Shown one piece after another: positions 7,647 through 17,977 of a stretch of 64,000 nt of DNA. The stretch's first letter is position 1. Each line of letters opens with the position of its first letter. The notes under the pieces are model-generated. The model saw nothing but the letters and a program-made list of their open reading frames with translations. It ran no database searches and had not been told where the DNA came from. This DNA comes from Balneolaceae bacterium (GTDB lineage Bacteria; Bacteroidota; Rhodothermia; Balneolales; Balneolaceae): assembly GCA_020832415.1 (NCBI GenBank), contig JAFIES010000032.1, positions 20,568 through 84,567 of the forward strand, written 5' to 3'. The position numbers and the translations under genes were made by a program.

Positions 7647-9158
7647 ATGCCTGAAAAAGAAGTATCCAAGTTATCTATCTACAACAGTCTTTCACGCAAA
7701 AAGGAAGAGTTCGAACCAATCAACCCGCCTTTTGTTGGATTGTATGTATGTGGGCCTACGGTTTATGGTGATCCGCATTTAGGGCATGCACGGGCAGCTG
7801 TTACGTTTGATGTGATCTATCGCTATCTGAAATTTTTGGGGTACAAAGTTCGCTATGTTCGTAACATTACTGATGTTGGGCATCTTGAGCAGGAAGAGAC
7901 CGAACAGGGCGAAGATAAAATCGCGAAAAAAGCCCGCCTTGAAGAGGTTGAGCCGATGGAGATTGTTCAAAAATATACCATCAGTTACCACAAGGGGATG
8001 GATCTGTTGAACTGCCTGAGGCCGGATATCGAACCTACAGCAACCGGTCACATTATCGAGCAGATTGCCCTGATAAAAAAAATTCTTGATAACGGCTTTG
8101 GCTACGAAGTAAATGGCAACATCTATTTTGATTTAGAGAAATATCAACAAGAAAATGACTATGGGCAGCTATCCGGGAAAATTCTGGAAGATCTCCAGGC
8201 AGGCAGCCGCGATACCGCCGGTATTGATGAGAAAAAAAGCCCGCACGATTTTGCACTTTGGAAAAAAGCCACGCCTGCACACATTATGCGGTGGGATTCT
8301 CCCTGGGGAGAGGGATACCCCGGCTGGCACCTTGAGTGCACCGCAATGAGCCTGAAGTACCTGGGAAATAAATTTGATATCCATGGTGGCGGACTCGATC
8401 TCCAATTTCCGCATCATGAGGCAGAAATTGCGCAGTGCAGAAGTGCCCATGGCCACGATCCGGTTAACTATTGGGTTCATAACAATATGATTACCATCGA
8501 CGGGGCGAAGATGAGTAAATCAGCCGGTAATTTTATTAATCTGGACGAACTTTTTGAAGGGCGCCACGAAAAACTTGCAAAAGCGTACAGCCCGATGGTT
8601 GTTCGGTTTTTGATACTGCAGTCGCACTATCGCAGTAAAATTGACTTTTCGAATGATGCACTTTCTGCTGCTGAAAAAGGGTACAATCGATTAATGGGAG
8701 CTGTAGCCCTGCTGAATGAATTAAAAAGCTCCCCCGATTTTTCTGATGCTGAGGGCTCGCTCGATAAAGAGATTCTGGATGCATGCAGAAAATGCAACGA
8801 ATCGATGAATGACGATTTTAACACTGCCCAGGTCCTTGCGGCTCTTTTCGATCTCTCATCGAAAATAAATGCGCTGCATAACGGGCAGTTATCAAAAACA
8901 GATCTTTCAAAAAATGCTCTGCACGAGATGGTGAATACAGTGGATCAATTTGTATTCGCAATACTTGGCTTGCAAGCTGAATCGACAGGGGAAGATGGCT
9001 TAACAGATGAATTGATAGAACTTCTCATTGAGATCAGAAAAGAGGCCAGAGAGAACAAAGATTTTGCCACTTCTGATAAAATCAGGGATGAACTGCAGGA
9101 GATTGGAGTTCGCCTGAAGGATGAGAAAGGCGGTACCCGTTTTGAAATTGATCGTTAA
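7647..9158 (+). CDS. cysS: Cysteinyl-tRNA synthetase
   Basis: Class I aminoacyl-tRNA synthetase charging tRNA-Cys. The sequence shows the zinc Cys and the HIGH-type motif in [15 protein letters not shown] (35-49), the Cys/His/Glu zinc ligands C231, H256 and E260 (LECTAMS, FPHHEAE), and KMSKS at 288-292. The length of 503 residues is normal. The C-terminal helical anticodon region ends with [24 protein letters not shown], also family-typical. The last 38 nt overlap the start of yidD in another frame, implying coupled translation. Confidence 0.97.
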   Translation: MPEKEVSKLSIYNSLSRKKEEFEPINPPFVGLYVCGPTVYGDPHLGHARAAVTFDVIYRYLKFLGYKVRYVRNITDVGHLEQEETEQGEDKIAKKARLEEVEPMEIVQKYTISYHKGMDLLNCLRPDIEPTATGHIIEQIALIKKILDNGFGYEVNGNIYFDLEKYQQENDYGQLSGKILEDLQAGSRDTAGIDEKKSPHDFALWKKATPAHIMRWDSPWGEGYPGWHLECTAMSLKYLGNKFDIHGGGLDLQFPHHEAEIAQCRSAHGHDPVNYWVHNNMITIDGAKMSKSAGNFINLDELFEGRHEKLAKAYSPMVVRFLILQSHYRSKIDFSNDALSAAEKGYNRLMGAVALLNELKSSPDFSDAEGSLDKEILDACRKCNESMNDDFNTAQVLAALFDLSSKINALHNGQLSKTDLSKNALHEMVNTVDQFVFAILGLQAESTGEDGLTDELIELLIEIRKEARENKDFATSDKIRDELQEIGVRLKDEKGGTRFEIDR

Positions 9159-9411
9159 ACATATTGGAAATCTGTTTAGCTGGGTACTAATCAAACTGGT
9201 TCGATTTTATCAGCTTGCAATTTCACCTTTTCTGGGATCAAACTGCAGGCACTATCCCACCTGTTCCAATTATATGATTGAGGCAGTAAAAGAGTGGGGT
9301 TTTTTAAAAGGAGTGTGGCTCGGGCTAAAACGGATAGTGAAATGCCATCCCTGGGGAACATCGGGCGCAGATCCGGTTCCAAAGAAAGAGCAGAACACCC
9401 CCGATAAATAA
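9121..9411 (+). CDS. yidD: Membrane protein insertion efficiency factor YidD
   Basis: A 96-residue small membrane-associated protein with the family signature [26 protein letters not shown], then [17 protein letters not shown] and DPVP. It includes the conserved Cys residues and an amphipathic N-terminal helix. YidD assists YidC-dependent insertion of membrane proteins at the inner face of the cytoplasmic membrane. The assigned ATG lies inside the end of cysS (38-nt overlap). A shorter start inside the first helix is possible but would trim the amphipathic helix. Confidence 0.93.
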   Translation: MRKAVPVLKLIVKHIGNLFSWVLIKLVRFYQLAISPFLGSNCRHYPTCSNYMIEAVKEWGFLKGVWLGLKRIVKCHPWGTSGADPVPKKEQNTPDK

Positions 9412-9506
9412 GAGGCTCGAAAGTTCCTTTATTCATCTCCATCAGCCCGGCTTGATTAAATCCACTCATTTTTTAATAAATTCAATCAAAATGTTTAAAC
9501 TGTAAT

Positions 9507-10388
9507 ATGCGTAAAAAAAGAAATAGCAGACCAGATCAATCAAGAGGCGGTAAGAAAAAGCGTCCAGTACTTAATCGTGAAAAAAACCGGGCAAAAGAGT
9601 TCTCCAACCGATCCTCAACCGCTTCCCAAAAGCAGGTTATTGAAGATGAGATACGTATAAATAAATTTATTGCCCATGCAGGGTACTGCTCTCGCAGAGA
9701 GGCCGATGAACTGATAGAAGCCGGGAAAGTAAAAGTGAACGGCAAAGTTGTTACCGAACTCGGTATGAAAATCAAACCGGCTGATAATGTAGTGGTAGAG
9801 AATCAGCGGCTGTCACTGGAACCGTTTGTCTACATTTTGCTGAATAAGGGACGTGATACCATCAGTACCACAAATGATGAGAAAGACCGAAACACTGTTC
9901 TTGATGTGGTTGAAGATGCTACCGGGCACAGAGTTTATCCTGTGGGGCGATTAGACCGAAATACAACCGGACTGATTATTCTCACGAATGATGGTGACCT
10001 TGCACACAGATTGATGCATCCCAGCTATCAGGTGAAAAAAACGTATGAAATTACTGCAAACAGGCCTTTAACCCCTGAAGAAGTTGAGCGATTACGAACG
10101 GATGTGGTTCTTGATGACGGGCCGATCAAGCCGGCTCGTGTTAAGCATGATATGTACGATCCGTCTATCGTTACCATTTCTGTCTATGAGGGCAGAAACC
10201 ATCTTATAAGGCGCATGATTGATTTTATTGGTGCAGATGTAGAGAAATTAAAACGGACACGTTATGCGGGCCTTAGTGATGAAAACCTGAGAATGGGGCG
10301 ATGGAGATATCTCAGACAGAAAGAGATCAATGATTTAAGACAACTTGTAAAACTGGAAACATTAGATTTCAACAGAGAGGAAAAATGA
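9507..10388 (+). CDS. Large-subunit rRNA pseudouridine synthase, RluB/RsuA family
   Basis: A 293-residue enzyme that isomerises a specific uridine in rRNA. A Lys/Arg-rich tail (1-45) precedes an S4 RNA-binding domain (~49-98, INKFIAHAGYCSRREADELI) and the catalytic domain with GRLDRNTTGLIILTNDG, where D150 is the expected nucleophile. YEGRNHLIRRM is the later family block. The RluB/RluE/RluF/RsuA assignment is certain at family level. The target base is not deducible, although RluB-type is most likely from the S4 domain and length. Its TGA overlaps the next ATG (ATGA). Confidence 0.92.
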   Translation: MRKKRNSRPDQSRGGKKKRPVLNREKNRAKEFSNRSSTASQKQVIEDEIRINKFIAHAGYCSRREADELIEAGKVKVNGKVVTELGMKIKPADNVVVENQRLSLEPFVYILLNKGRDTISTTNDEKDRNTVLDVVEDATGHRVYPVGRLDRNTTGLIILTNDGDLAHRLMHPSYQVKKTYEITANRPLTPEEVERLRTDVVLDDGPIKPARVKHDMYDPSIVTISVYEGRNHLIRRMIDFIGADVEKLKRTRYAGLSDENLRMGRWRYLRQKEINDLRQLVKLETLDFNREEK

Positions 10389-11260
10389 GATTCAGCAGTG
10401 TATCCAAAACAAGTGGTCAAATTTCATCAACCGAAAATTTACCTATTCATTATGATCTTCTTGTGCCGGTGGCATCAGCCGGTACAGTGCTGCCGGTAAT
10501 TCTGTTTCTGCATGGGTTTAAAGGATTTAAAGACTGGGGTGCTTTCCCCGATGTTTATGAAGAGCTTGCCAGGGCAGGTTTTGCCGTTGTTGCATTTAAT
10601 ATGTCGCTGAATGGAGTAGGTGAGAGTATGCTTGAGTTTGATGAGCCTGAGCTGTTCAGAAGGCAAACATTAAGCCAGGATTTAAGTGATGTAGGATCCA
10701 TAATAACAGCAGTTAAGGATAAAGAAATTGCCAGTGATAAAGTAATTCTTGATACCGACAGAGTTGGAATTATCGGGCACTCCCGCGGAGGGCACACCGC
10801 TGTTACCGCTGCTGCTGAGTATGCAGAAATTCAATGTCTTGTTACATGGTCTGCCGTATCGGACTATAACGCAAGGTGGAGCAGCGAAATGAAAAAAGAT
10901 TGGGAAACAAAAGGCTTCACTGAGATAAAAAATTCAAGAACCGGAGAAATCCTTCCTCTCGATAAGATCACCTATGATGATGGTATCACAAATGCTGACA
11001 GGTTAATGGCCATTAAACGTGTTCAGGAGATCTACATCCCATCTATGTTTATTGCCGGTAAAGACGACGAAGCTGTACCCGTATCAGAGACGGAAAAACT
11101 CTACAGAAAATCACCGGCTTACGATAAAGAAATACGCCTGATTGACAATGCCGGACATACCTTTCAGGTTTCTCATCCGTTTGAAAAGAACGATTTTCCG
11201 CCTGAGTTTGAAGAGGTCATCGACTTAACAGAAGGGTGGTTTTTAGATCATCTAAAATAA
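10385..11260 (+). CDS. Alpha/beta hydrolase, dienelactone hydrolase/S9-like
   Basis: A 291-residue alpha/beta hydrolase. The oxyanion region is LFLHGFKGFKDWG (41-52), the nucleophile elbow GHSRGG (S133), and the likely Asp and His lie in AGKDDEAVP and DNAGHTF. There is no signal peptide, so it should be cytoplasmic. Substrate is unknown; esterase or peptidase activity is typical. It is translationally coupled to the pseudouridine synthase through a 4-nt overlap and followed after 9 nt by a TPR protein, so the three may share an operon without a clear functional link. Confidence 0.85.
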   Translation: MRFSSVSKTSGQISSTENLPIHYDLLVPVASAGTVLPVILFLHGFKGFKDWGAFPDVYEELARAGFAVVAFNMSLNGVGESMLEFDEPELFRRQTLSQDLSDVGSIITAVKDKEIASDKVILDTDRVGIIGHSRGGHTAVTAAAEYAEIQCLVTWSAVSDYNARWSSEMKKDWETKGFTEIKNSRTGEILPLDKITYDDGITNADRLMAIKRVQEIYIPSMFIAGKDDEAVPVSETEKLYRKSPAYDKEIRLIDNAGHTFQVSHPFEKNDFPPEFEEVIDLTEGWFLDHLK

Positions 11261-11269
11261 CGCACAGCT

Positions 11270-12451
11270 ATGTACCCGGTTTTAATTCACAAGATTTTTG
11301 CTGTTCTGGCAATTCTTGTATTTCTGTCGACGCTGGATAACAGCAATGTATTAACCGCTCAAACCAAGGTCTTAATTGATGATGAGCGCTTTGGTGCAGA
11401 TGCTCGCAATGCCATCGATGCGTTATACAACAGAAACGGTGATGAGGCGCGTGAAATACTCTTTATATGGAAAGAGATCTATCCTGACCATCCCATTTGG
11501 TTACTTTGGAACGGGATGGAGCTATGGTGGGATGTGCTTGAAGATCTGGTAGATACTTCACACGATGAAAAATTTATTAATCTGATGAGAGAGGCAGATT
11601 TTGAAGCATCAAGGTTGCTTCGGCGCGAACCGGATCACAAAGATGCATTAATTATCAGGGCAGTCTCTAACAGTTACATTGCAAGGCTCCATGCAAATCG
11701 TGAAGAGTGGCTTACAAGCGTTCAGGTTGGCAGGAGAGGTTATCAGGCGCACCAGCGTCTAATCGAAATAGATCCCACCCTGCCGGATAATCTTTTTGCT
11801 GAAGGAATGAAGTACTACTATTCCGCGTACATACCCGAAACATACCCATTTTTACGGCCTGTAGCGATGTTCCTGCCTGATGGAAGCAGGGAAGAGGGTC
11901 TCAATACGCTGAAAAAAGCTTCTATTGATGCCGTTTTTGCAAGGCCGGAAGCCACCTACTTTTTGGGGAATATTCTGCTGAACTATGAAAATGAATTTGA
12001 TGAGGCAAAGTATTACTTCAAGCTGTTGGTAGATCAATACCCGGAGAACAGCTACTATCGCCGCCAGTACATGGTAACCATGGGCCAATTGAATGAATTT
12101 GATGAGATGATCAAATTTTTTGAAGAAACCATGGCTTACCGCACAGAAAACAATCTTCCCCCCGATGCCCTTCTGGAATCGGAACTATGGTACTGGTATG
12201 GCAGGGCTCAATATTATACAGGCAGTTTTTCAACGGCCCTGCAAGCGTTCGAAAAGTCTGTTGAATTTGGTGAAACACTTAAACATGTAAAGGAGAGGCA
12301 TATACATACACTGGCGGCTTTATTTGCCGGGAGGGCGGCAGAACGAGTGCCGGATAGTGAAAAAGCAAAGATTTACTATAAAATAGCATCGAACCAAAAC
12401 GCAGCTCCAAACGCGAGAAGGCAAGCAGCCGATCGGCTGAAACTTCTTTAA
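11270..12451 (+). CDS. Exported TPR-repeat protein
   Basis: A 393-residue protein with an N-terminal signal-like segment (KIFAVLAILVFLSTLDNSNVLTAQT) followed by helical tetratricopeptide-like repeats, e.g. ALIIRAVSNSYIARLHANREE, KYYFKLLVDQYPENSYYR and ALQAFEKSVEFGETLKH. Proteins of this layout are usually periplasmic scaffolds, and I see no enzyme motif. The middle section PETYPFLRPVAMFLPDGSREEGL resembles conserved hypothetical TPR proteins of the group. The stop shares a palindromic TTAA with the stop of the convergent NRDE gene. Confidence 0.7.
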   Translation: MYPVLIHKIFAVLAILVFLSTLDNSNVLTAQTKVLIDDERFGADARNAIDALYNRNGDEAREILFIWKEIYPDHPIWLLWNGMELWWDVLEDLVDTSHDEKFINLMREADFEASRLLRREPDHKDALIIRAVSNSYIARLHANREEWLTSVQVGRRGYQAHQRLIEIDPTLPDNLFAEGMKYYYSAYIPETYPFLRPVAMFLPDGSREEGLNTLKKASIDAVFARPEATYFLGNILLNYENEFDEAKYYFKLLVDQYPENSYYRRQYMVTMGQLNEFDEMIKFFEETMAYRTENNLPPDALLESELWYWYGRAQYYTGSFSTALQAFEKSVEFGETLKHVKERHIHTLAALFAGRAAERVPDSEKAKIYYKIASNQNAAPNARRQAADRLKLL

Positions 12452-13212
12452 AGAGGTATTTCAAACGTTCTTATAGCCGAAACATGTCCGGTTTCAGGAG
12501 TGTACGTTCTCTCTTCAAATGTAAGTACATTCTTCTTGTTAACTTTAACAACTGTGGAACATCGGGTACCGTAGTTTTCTGTTTTGATGAATACTGCGGA
12601 TACAGCTCTCTCAAGTTTTTCGGATAAACCCGTATCAGGTAACATTTCAGCAGGGTAGGTGCTTTTATTTTGAAGCATGCTGAACAGCTCATCATTATTC
12701 AACTCACCAGAATTCAATAATTTAGTAAATTTCTGTTCTGTCCACTCCGTTTTAGGCCATGGTGTATTCAACAAAGCATTACTGATAGAATATACGCCGG
12801 GTTCTGTTTGATGATAACTGTTCGGAACACTCGAAAAGTAATAAAACGCATCCGAAGAGCCTGCTAGCAAATTGAACCCATTATACTGATGTGCACTCTC
12901 TTTTAAATGGAACAAAAAGTCCGGGACTGATTTTTGGCTGGTCAGAATCTCTTTTACGATATCACCTCTGCTTGGTGCATCCTCTTTGATCTGTCTCATA
13001 TCTCTGTAGTTCGTCAAAGCGGCGATGCGTCCGGTTTCAGACACTCCAAGCCATGTGCCGCCCGCTTTCAGGTCTTTTCCGGCAATTATTTTTGGCTCAG
13101 TATTCCATATCGCTGCTGAATCAGCAGGCCGTTCATAAAATTCATCTCTGTTTCCGGCTAAAATCAGCGGATAATTTGGGTGGGCATTTACTGCAAATAC
13201 AATGAGGCACAT
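12448..13212 (-). CDS. NRDE / TANGO2 family protein
   Basis: A 254-residue protein beginning MCLIVFAVNAHPNYPLILAGNRDEFYERPA, the diagnostic NRDE motif of the TANGO2 family. Cys2 is the conserved Ntn-hydrolase-like N-terminal residue, and GGTWLGVSETGRIAALTNYR is the next conserved block. Eukaryotic and bacterial relatives have been linked to haem handling and lipid metabolism, but the enzymatic activity is unsettled. It overlaps the TPR gene tail by 4 nt with no room for a terminator. Confidence 0.92.
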   Translation of the reverse strand: MCLIVFAVNAHPNYPLILAGNRDEFYERPADSAAIWNTEPKIIAGKDLKAGGTWLGVSETGRIAALTNYRDMRQIKEDAPSRGDIVKEILTSQKSVPDFLFHLKESAHQYNGFNLLAGSSDAFYYFSSVPNSYHQTEPGVYSISNALLNTPWPKTEWTEQKFTKLLNSGELNNDELFSMLQNKSTYPAEMLPDTGLSEKLERAVSAVFIKTENYGTRCSTVVKVNKKNVLTFEERTYTPETGHVSAIRTFEIPL

Positions 13213-13410
13213 AATTCTTTTTCAGATAATTGAAGATTTTTGAAACAAAGCGGTCTTAAATTCGCTGTAAATTCCTGATTACACAGCTTTATCTTGCTGC
13301 TTTTTCAATTTGAAAAGGATTAGTTTTTATATTAAAAAAGTAAAAAGTTGTGTAGTATGTTATTACTCAGTTCAGAAAAGATAACAACATAAAGAAGCAG
13401 TTACAGAAAA

Positions 13411-15924
13411 TTGATTCCCGGAAGCGATACCGCAAAACAAGATATTATTCTGCTTATAACAGGATTGATCGCGGCATTTTTATTTTACTGGCTTTATACG
13501 GATCTGCATCCATTACGAGTGGCCGACAGCAGCCTGGGCTTGTCGTCTGCTTCAGACCGAGGTGTGGCCATTGCAAATCAGTTTGGGTACAGAACCAGCG
13601 AGAACGATGTAACAAGCTTTAAAATCAATCAAAGCTTTCTTGATTCGCTGCAAAGTCAAACTTCAGCAAAAGAGTTTTATGTACGGGATGAGAATAGAAC
13701 TTTGTATCCGGCATTTTATTGGCAGACAAATCTGAAAGTAGCTGATCTTGATCAGGATGCTGTTTTTGGTTTTATGAGTGAATCTGCCAAAACTGTTTCT
13801 GTTTTGCTGAATGAGAGGGGAGAATTCATAGCTATTCAAAACAGCCACGATTTTTTACCTATGCTTCGAACTTCCGGAACAGAACAGGTGCCTCTTGAAA
13901 GTACTGAAAGCTCTGAACCGGAATTTATAGATCAGGAACTTGAGCAGTTTTTAACGGGTGAGTTTAACCAAAATGTTGCACTTGAACTTGCCGGTTACTA
14001 CTTCAAAGAGTCAGGATGGCCCGAAAACATTTTTCTGCATGAATCAACAGAACTATTTGAGATAGATGAAGTACAGGCGGCGAAAGTAACCTACCTGCAC
14101 AGTTCTGATCAGATCCGGCAAAATGTTCAGGTAGAGGTAACCGTGCTTGAAAATGGTTCTATTCTGCAGATGGACTACACCTACCTGGATACATCAACCA
14201 GGGTAACAGATTTTACACCATACATTTCCGGTGTGCGGGCGATTGTAATTCTGTTCGCAATATTCTGGATTTTTGTGCTTCTCTTTAACCGCTTTCGGCT
14301 GCGCCTGGTAGATACAAAAGCTGCCATCCTTATTGCCGTTCTTGCCGGTTTACTCTTTCCGTTTTTAATCACGCTTCAGCAGCTATACAGTCATATTTCT
14401 TCCTTCGGTTCTATCACATTTTCCTTCATACTGCCAATGCTGATAACCATCGGATTTTTTGCAGCAATAACATCGGTTGGTTTCTTTGCAGTAACGGCTA
14501 TATCCGATTCCATCACAAGACAAATTTGGGTCGATAAACTCAGAACGTATGATCTGATCAGAACCAGCCACTTTTTTAATGTGCCGGTTGGGGTAAATAT
14601 CATTCGCGGAATTTCATTGGGGTTTGTTATTTCTGCAGTTTGGTGTATTGTGATCTATTTAATTCCGGGGACATATATCACTGTTCCGTCTGAATTTATA
14701 TCAGATACTACCTACTTGCCCTACATTGCAGAAATACTAAGTAATTTCGCCATCGCATTTATCATTGTTCAGGTGATATTTTTGATATTTCTGGGGCAAT
14801 TCAGGTCTGCATTCAAATCAGACTTTATGGTACTTTTATTGCCTGCCGTAATGATGAGTGTAGTATATCCATTTCCCTTTGACGTGGGTGGTTTGCTGCC
14901 CGAACTCTTAACAGCCGGTGTTGTGGGGTTACTTCTCGGATTAATCTATCTGAAGAATGACTTTATCACAACGTTCATATCTCTTTTTGTATTCTTTGGC
15001 GTTGTATCAACTGCGCCCGGCTGGCTGTTATCTCCATCGCCCGATATTATAGTTTTCCTGCCATTTGCACTGCTTCTTGTTACAGGCTATTTGATAGGTG
15101 CATACAACATTTACAAAGGGAAAACGGGGAATGAATTGCCCGATTTTGTGCCCGGTTACATAAGGGAACTTGCACAGGAGGATAGAATTAAGCAGGAGCT
15201 TCAAATTGCAAGACAGGTACAGCAGTCGTTTCTGCCGGTTGCAAGGCCTGCAGTAGATGGTTTTGATATAGCAGCAATCTGTAAACCTGCCTATGAAACA
15301 GGGGGCGATTACTTTGACTTTATCTCTCTTTCTGATGACAAACTGGCCATCACCATTGGAGATGTTAGTGGAAAGGGTATCCAGGCAGCATTCTATATGA
15401 CTTTCATTAAAGGAGTGTTACATGCACTTTGCAACGACTTCTCTTCACCAGGGAAAATATTGAGCAAAACAAATAAGCTCTTCAGAAGAAATGCTAATAA
15501 AAGTACATTCATCTCTTTGATTTTTGGTGTGCTGGATATCAAAAAAGCACAGTTTCGTTTTTCAAGAGCCGGGCATAATCCCGTACTGTTTTACAATAGC
15601 AAAAAGGGTAAACTCTATCCATATCAACCATCGGGACTGGCTATCGGTATGGCAAACGAAGAGCTGTTTGATAAGCATATAACGGAAGATGAGATCAAAC
15701 TGAATGAAGGCGATATACTGATTCTGTTTACCGATGGTGTGGTAGAAACGATTAGTAAAACCAATAAACTCTACGGTGATCATCGCCTGCACAATTTGAT
15801 TATGAAGTACAATTCATTCACTTCATTAGAACTTATTCAGCGAATGGAAGAGGATCTTAAAAAGTTTGGAGACAAACATGAACAACACGATGATCTCACT
15901 ATGATCGTTGTTAAGAAGAAATGA
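13411..15924 (+). CDS. Membrane-bound SpoIIE/PP2C-type serine phosphatase
   Basis: An 837-residue protein starting at TTG (an in-frame TAA lies 21 nt upstream and no ATG is suitable). An N-terminal membrane helix (~12-30) precedes an extracytoplasmic sensor region (~30-270). About eight further membrane helices follow (270-565), then a linker helix (EDRIKQELQIARQVQQSFLP) and a SpoIIE/RsbU-type phosphatase domain (~590-837). Metal-site motifs are GGDYFDF, GDVSGKGIQAA, FSRAGHNP and LFTDGVVE. Such proteins dephosphorylate anti-sigma-factor antagonists in response to stress. No partner-switching kinase or antagonist is visible nearby. Its stop overlaps the next ATG (ATGA). Confidence 0.9.
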   Translation: MIPGSDTAKQDIILLITGLIAAFLFYWLYTDLHPLRVADSSLGLSSASDRGVAIANQFGYRTSENDVTSFKINQSFLDSLQSQTSAKEFYVRDENRTLYPAFYWQTNLKVADLDQDAVFGFMSESAKTVSVLLNERGEFIAIQNSHDFLPMLRTSGTEQVPLESTESSEPEFIDQELEQFLTGEFNQNVALELAGYYFKESGWPENIFLHESTELFEIDEVQAAKVTYLHSSDQIRQNVQVEVTVLENGSILQMDYTYLDTSTRVTDFTPYISGVRAIVILFAIFWIFVLLFNRFRLRLVDTKAAILIAVLAGLLFPFLITLQQLYSHISSFGSITFSFILPMLITIGFFAAITSVGFFAVTAISDSITRQIWVDKLRTYDLIRTSHFFNVPVGVNIIRGISLGFVISAVWCIVIYLIPGTYITVPSEFISDTTYLPYIAEILSNFAIAFIIVQVIFLIFLGQFRSAFKSDFMVLLLPAVMMSVVYPFPFDVGGLLPELLTAGVVGLLLGLIYLKNDFITTFISLFVFFGVVSTAPGWLLSPSPDIIVFLPFALLLVTGYLIGAYNIYKGKTGNELPDFVPGYIRELAQEDRIKQELQIARQVQQSFLPVARPAVDGFDIAAICKPAYETGGDYFDFISLSDDKLAITIGDVSGKGIQAAFYMTFIKGVLHALCNDFSSPGKILSKTNKLFRRNANKSTFISLIFGVLDIKKAQFRFSRAGHNPVLFYNSKKGKLYPYQPSGLAIGMANEELFDKHITEDEIKLNEGDILILFTDGVVETISKTNKLYGDHRLHNLIMKYNSFTSLELIQRMEEDLKKFGDKHEQHDDLTMIVVKKK

Positions 15925-16442
15925 TTTACTTCAAGAAATCAGTTATCTTTTGCGCTATGAAAATTTTATCTCTCTCTATCGCTCTTTTGGTGCTTTTTGT
16001 GCCGGCCAAACTCTATTCACAATCATCTCAGGTAGAACCGGTTTCTTTGGAACAGGCTCTCAGAATGGCACCTGAACAAGAGAAAAAAATTCTTGTTGAT
16101 GTGTATGCAGCCTGGTGTCCGTATTGCCAGCGAATGCACTCCGAAGTGTATGTAGACAGTGATGTGGTTGAAGCCATCAACGAGCACTTTATTCTGGTCA
16201 GGATCAACGTTGAATCCGACGAAACAGTAAGTTATCTGGGTAATGAAATGTCGGAAGCTGAATTTGCCCGTGCTCTTGAAAACAGAAATGTTCCCACTAC
16301 GTATTTTTTGAATCATGAGGGAGCAATTATTGGGGCGCAGCCGGGCTACCTGGAGGAGGGTGTCTTTTCAAACCTTCTGAATTTTGTAGGAAGTGATGCC
16401 TTTCTTACACAAACATTTGATGAATACCTTGAAAACAGATAG
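15921..16442 (+). CDS. Exported thioredoxin-fold protein
   Basis: A 173-residue thioredoxin-like protein with an N-terminal signal segment and active site WCPYC (65-69), followed by the cis-Pro loop NVPTTYF near residue 131. The fold and spacing match periplasmic thioredoxins of the DsbD-gamma/thioredoxin_7 type (KILVDVYAAWCPYCQRMHSEVY). It is likely a periplasmic disulfide reductase or isomerase. The start at 15921 gives ATGA coupling to the phosphatase gene. ATG at 15957 (MKILSLSIALL) would give a cleaner signal peptide and is an equally good choice. Confidence 0.85.
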   Translation: MIYFKKSVIFCAMKILSLSIALLVLFVPAKLYSQSSQVEPVSLEQALRMAPEQEKKILVDVYAAWCPYCQRMHSEVYVDSDVVEAINEHFILVRINVESDETVSYLGNEMSEAEFARALENRNVPTTYFLNHEGAIIGAQPGYLEEGVFSNLLNFVGSDAFLTQTFDEYLENR

Positions 16443-16484
16443 GTCTGTTCATTTCAAAACTGTTTACAAACCAAACTTTGTACT

Positions 16485-17171
16485 ATGTCCCGAAGTCAGT
16501 CGGTTGAAGATTACCTGAAGACAATCTATAAGCTTGAACAGGATACCCACAAAGGTGTATCTACGTCGAGCCTGGCTGAAGGTATGGGTGTTGCAAATGC
16601 ATCTGTAACCAATATGCTGAAAAGGCTGTCTGAGATGGGCCTTGTTAACTATGAATCGTATTACGGAACAACACTTACTGATGCGGGAGAAAAAATTGCG
16701 CTTGAGATCATTCGTCATCACCGGCTCATTGAACTCTACTTAAAAGAGATGCTTGGCTACTCGTGGGATGAAGTACACGATGAGGCAGAGAAGCTGGAGC
16801 ATCACATCTCCGAGCAGTTTGAGGACAAAATTGCTGAGATGCTCAATAACCCGATTGTAGATCCCCATGGAGATCCCATCCCCACGAAAGAGGGAGTTAT
16901 GCCGGCTATATCATCAGAGCCGCTTACGGTGCTAAAAGAAGATCAGGAGAGCATCATTATCCGGGTGAAAAATCAGGACCCCGAACTACTCAGATATCTT
17001 GAAGATCAGGGGCTGATTCCCGGTGTAAAAATAAAGATCACAAAAAAAGAGCCGTTCAACGGCCCGCTTCAGCTGTCCATTGAGAATGAACATACAACCA
17101 CGATCGGGTATGGTGTAGCTGAGGATATCTATGTGATGAAAAAAGAGGAGAGTAAAGCTCAGGGAGTATGA
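16485..17171 (+). CDS. DtxR/MntR-family metal-dependent regulator with FeoA-like domain
   Basis: A 228-residue regulator. Residues 1-65 form the winged HTH (VEDYLKTIYKLEQ, STSSLAEGMGVANASVTNMLKRL). Residues ~70-140 are the dimerisation and metal-binding helices with the ligand-rich IIRHHRLIELYL and EAEKLEHHIS. Residues ~150-222 are an SH3-like FeoA domain. Members repress metal-uptake genes when Fe2+ or Mn2+ is bound. A FecA-like iron receptor, hemG and palindromic operators lie within 4 kb (18.1-20.6 kb), so these are likely targets (inference). Its 3' end overlaps the convergent epimerase gene by 13 nt. Confidence 0.93.
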   Translation: MSRSQSVEDYLKTIYKLEQDTHKGVSTSSLAEGMGVANASVTNMLKRLSEMGLVNYESYYGTTLTDAGEKIALEIIRHHRLIELYLKEMLGYSWDEVHDEAEKLEHHISEQFEDKIAEMLNNPIVDPHGDPIPTKEGVMPAISSEPLTVLKEDQESIIIRVKNQDPELLRYLEDQGLIPGVKIKITKKEPFNGPLQLSIENEHTTTIGYGVAEDIYVMKKEESKAQGV

Positions 17172-17977
17172 TCCATCGGGTTGGGGTAGAAAAAGGAGTA
17201 GTGGAGATCTTCCTTTAATTTCTGGTTGGAAACAATTCTGTAATCTTTGCCATTTTTCGGTTTAAAACGGGGTTTTGGCAGGTTAAAATATTCCGCAGCA
17301 CTTTCATAAAACTCTTTTCGTGGCGGGTGTCCGTCCGAAACAACATTGTAAACAGAATTTCTCTTTTTCTGGCGGACAATTTCACTGATAACATTCACGC
17401 AATCTACCTGATGCACAAGGTTCACAGGTTTAGCAGCTCCATCAAGATTTTTTCTGCCGCTCAGATAGTGAATGGGGTGCCTTCCGTAGCCGTATAGTCC
17501 GCCAAGCCGCAGAATGGTATAATCAATCCCCGATTTTTGGATGATCTCTTCTGCTTTGATCAAAGTTTCACCAGAGGGGCGTTTGGCACTTCCTGGCTTC
17601 ACATCCTCTTCTCTGGTAAGTCCGCCGATTTCGCTGTAGACTGAGGTAGAGCTTGTAAAGAGTATCCACGAAAGATTATGCTCCCTGCATTTTTCAATAA
17701 TCTGCTCTATTGCGGTAAGAAAATTTTCAGGCTCATGGTTATCACCCAGTTTAGGTGGAACATTGAGAATCAGCAAGTCACTTTGCCAGAATGGCTGGAT
17801 ATCCCGGCTATGGATAGATTCGGGTAAACGGATCAGATAAGGTTCAATTCCGTTCAGTTTAAGCGTGTTTAACTTCTTCTCCGTAGTTGTGGATCCCTTA
17901 ATTGAATAGTTTTCTTTGTGAAGCCGCTGGGCAAGAGGAAAACCGAGCCACCCACATCCTAAAACCGAAATTTTCAT
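17159..17977 (-). CDS. NAD(P)-binding SDR / YeeZ-like epimerase
   Basis: A Rossmann-fold protein with the N-terminal dinucleotide motif SVLGCGWLGFPLA. Further on it has FTSSTSVYSEIGG, in which Ser/Tyr lie near the SDR catalytic site, and LRLGGLYGYGRHP. The pattern fits the atypical SDR family containing E. coli YeeZ, whose substrate is unknown. I start at MKISVLGCG (17975-17977) rather than three residues upstream because the first strand then begins at the N-terminus. The gene overlaps the DtxR gene tail. Confidence 0.82.
   Translation of the reverse strand: MKISVLGCGWLGFPLAQRLHKENYSIKGSTTTEKKLNTLKLNGIEPYLIRLPESIHSRDIQPFWQSDLLILNVPPKLGDNHEPENFLTAIEQIIEKCREHNLSWILFTSSTSVYSEIGGLTREEDVKPGSAKRPSGETLIKAEEIIQKSGIDYTILRLGGLYGYGRHPIHYLSGRKNLDGAAKPVNLVHQVDCVNVISEIVRQKKRNSVYNVVSDGHPPRKEFYESAAEYFNLPKPRFKPKNGKDYRIVSNQKLKEDLHYSFFYPNPMDHTP

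Noticed and set aside
7779-8824. Minus-strand ORFs across cysS
   Set aside because: They are shadows of the cysS gene, with no domain pattern.
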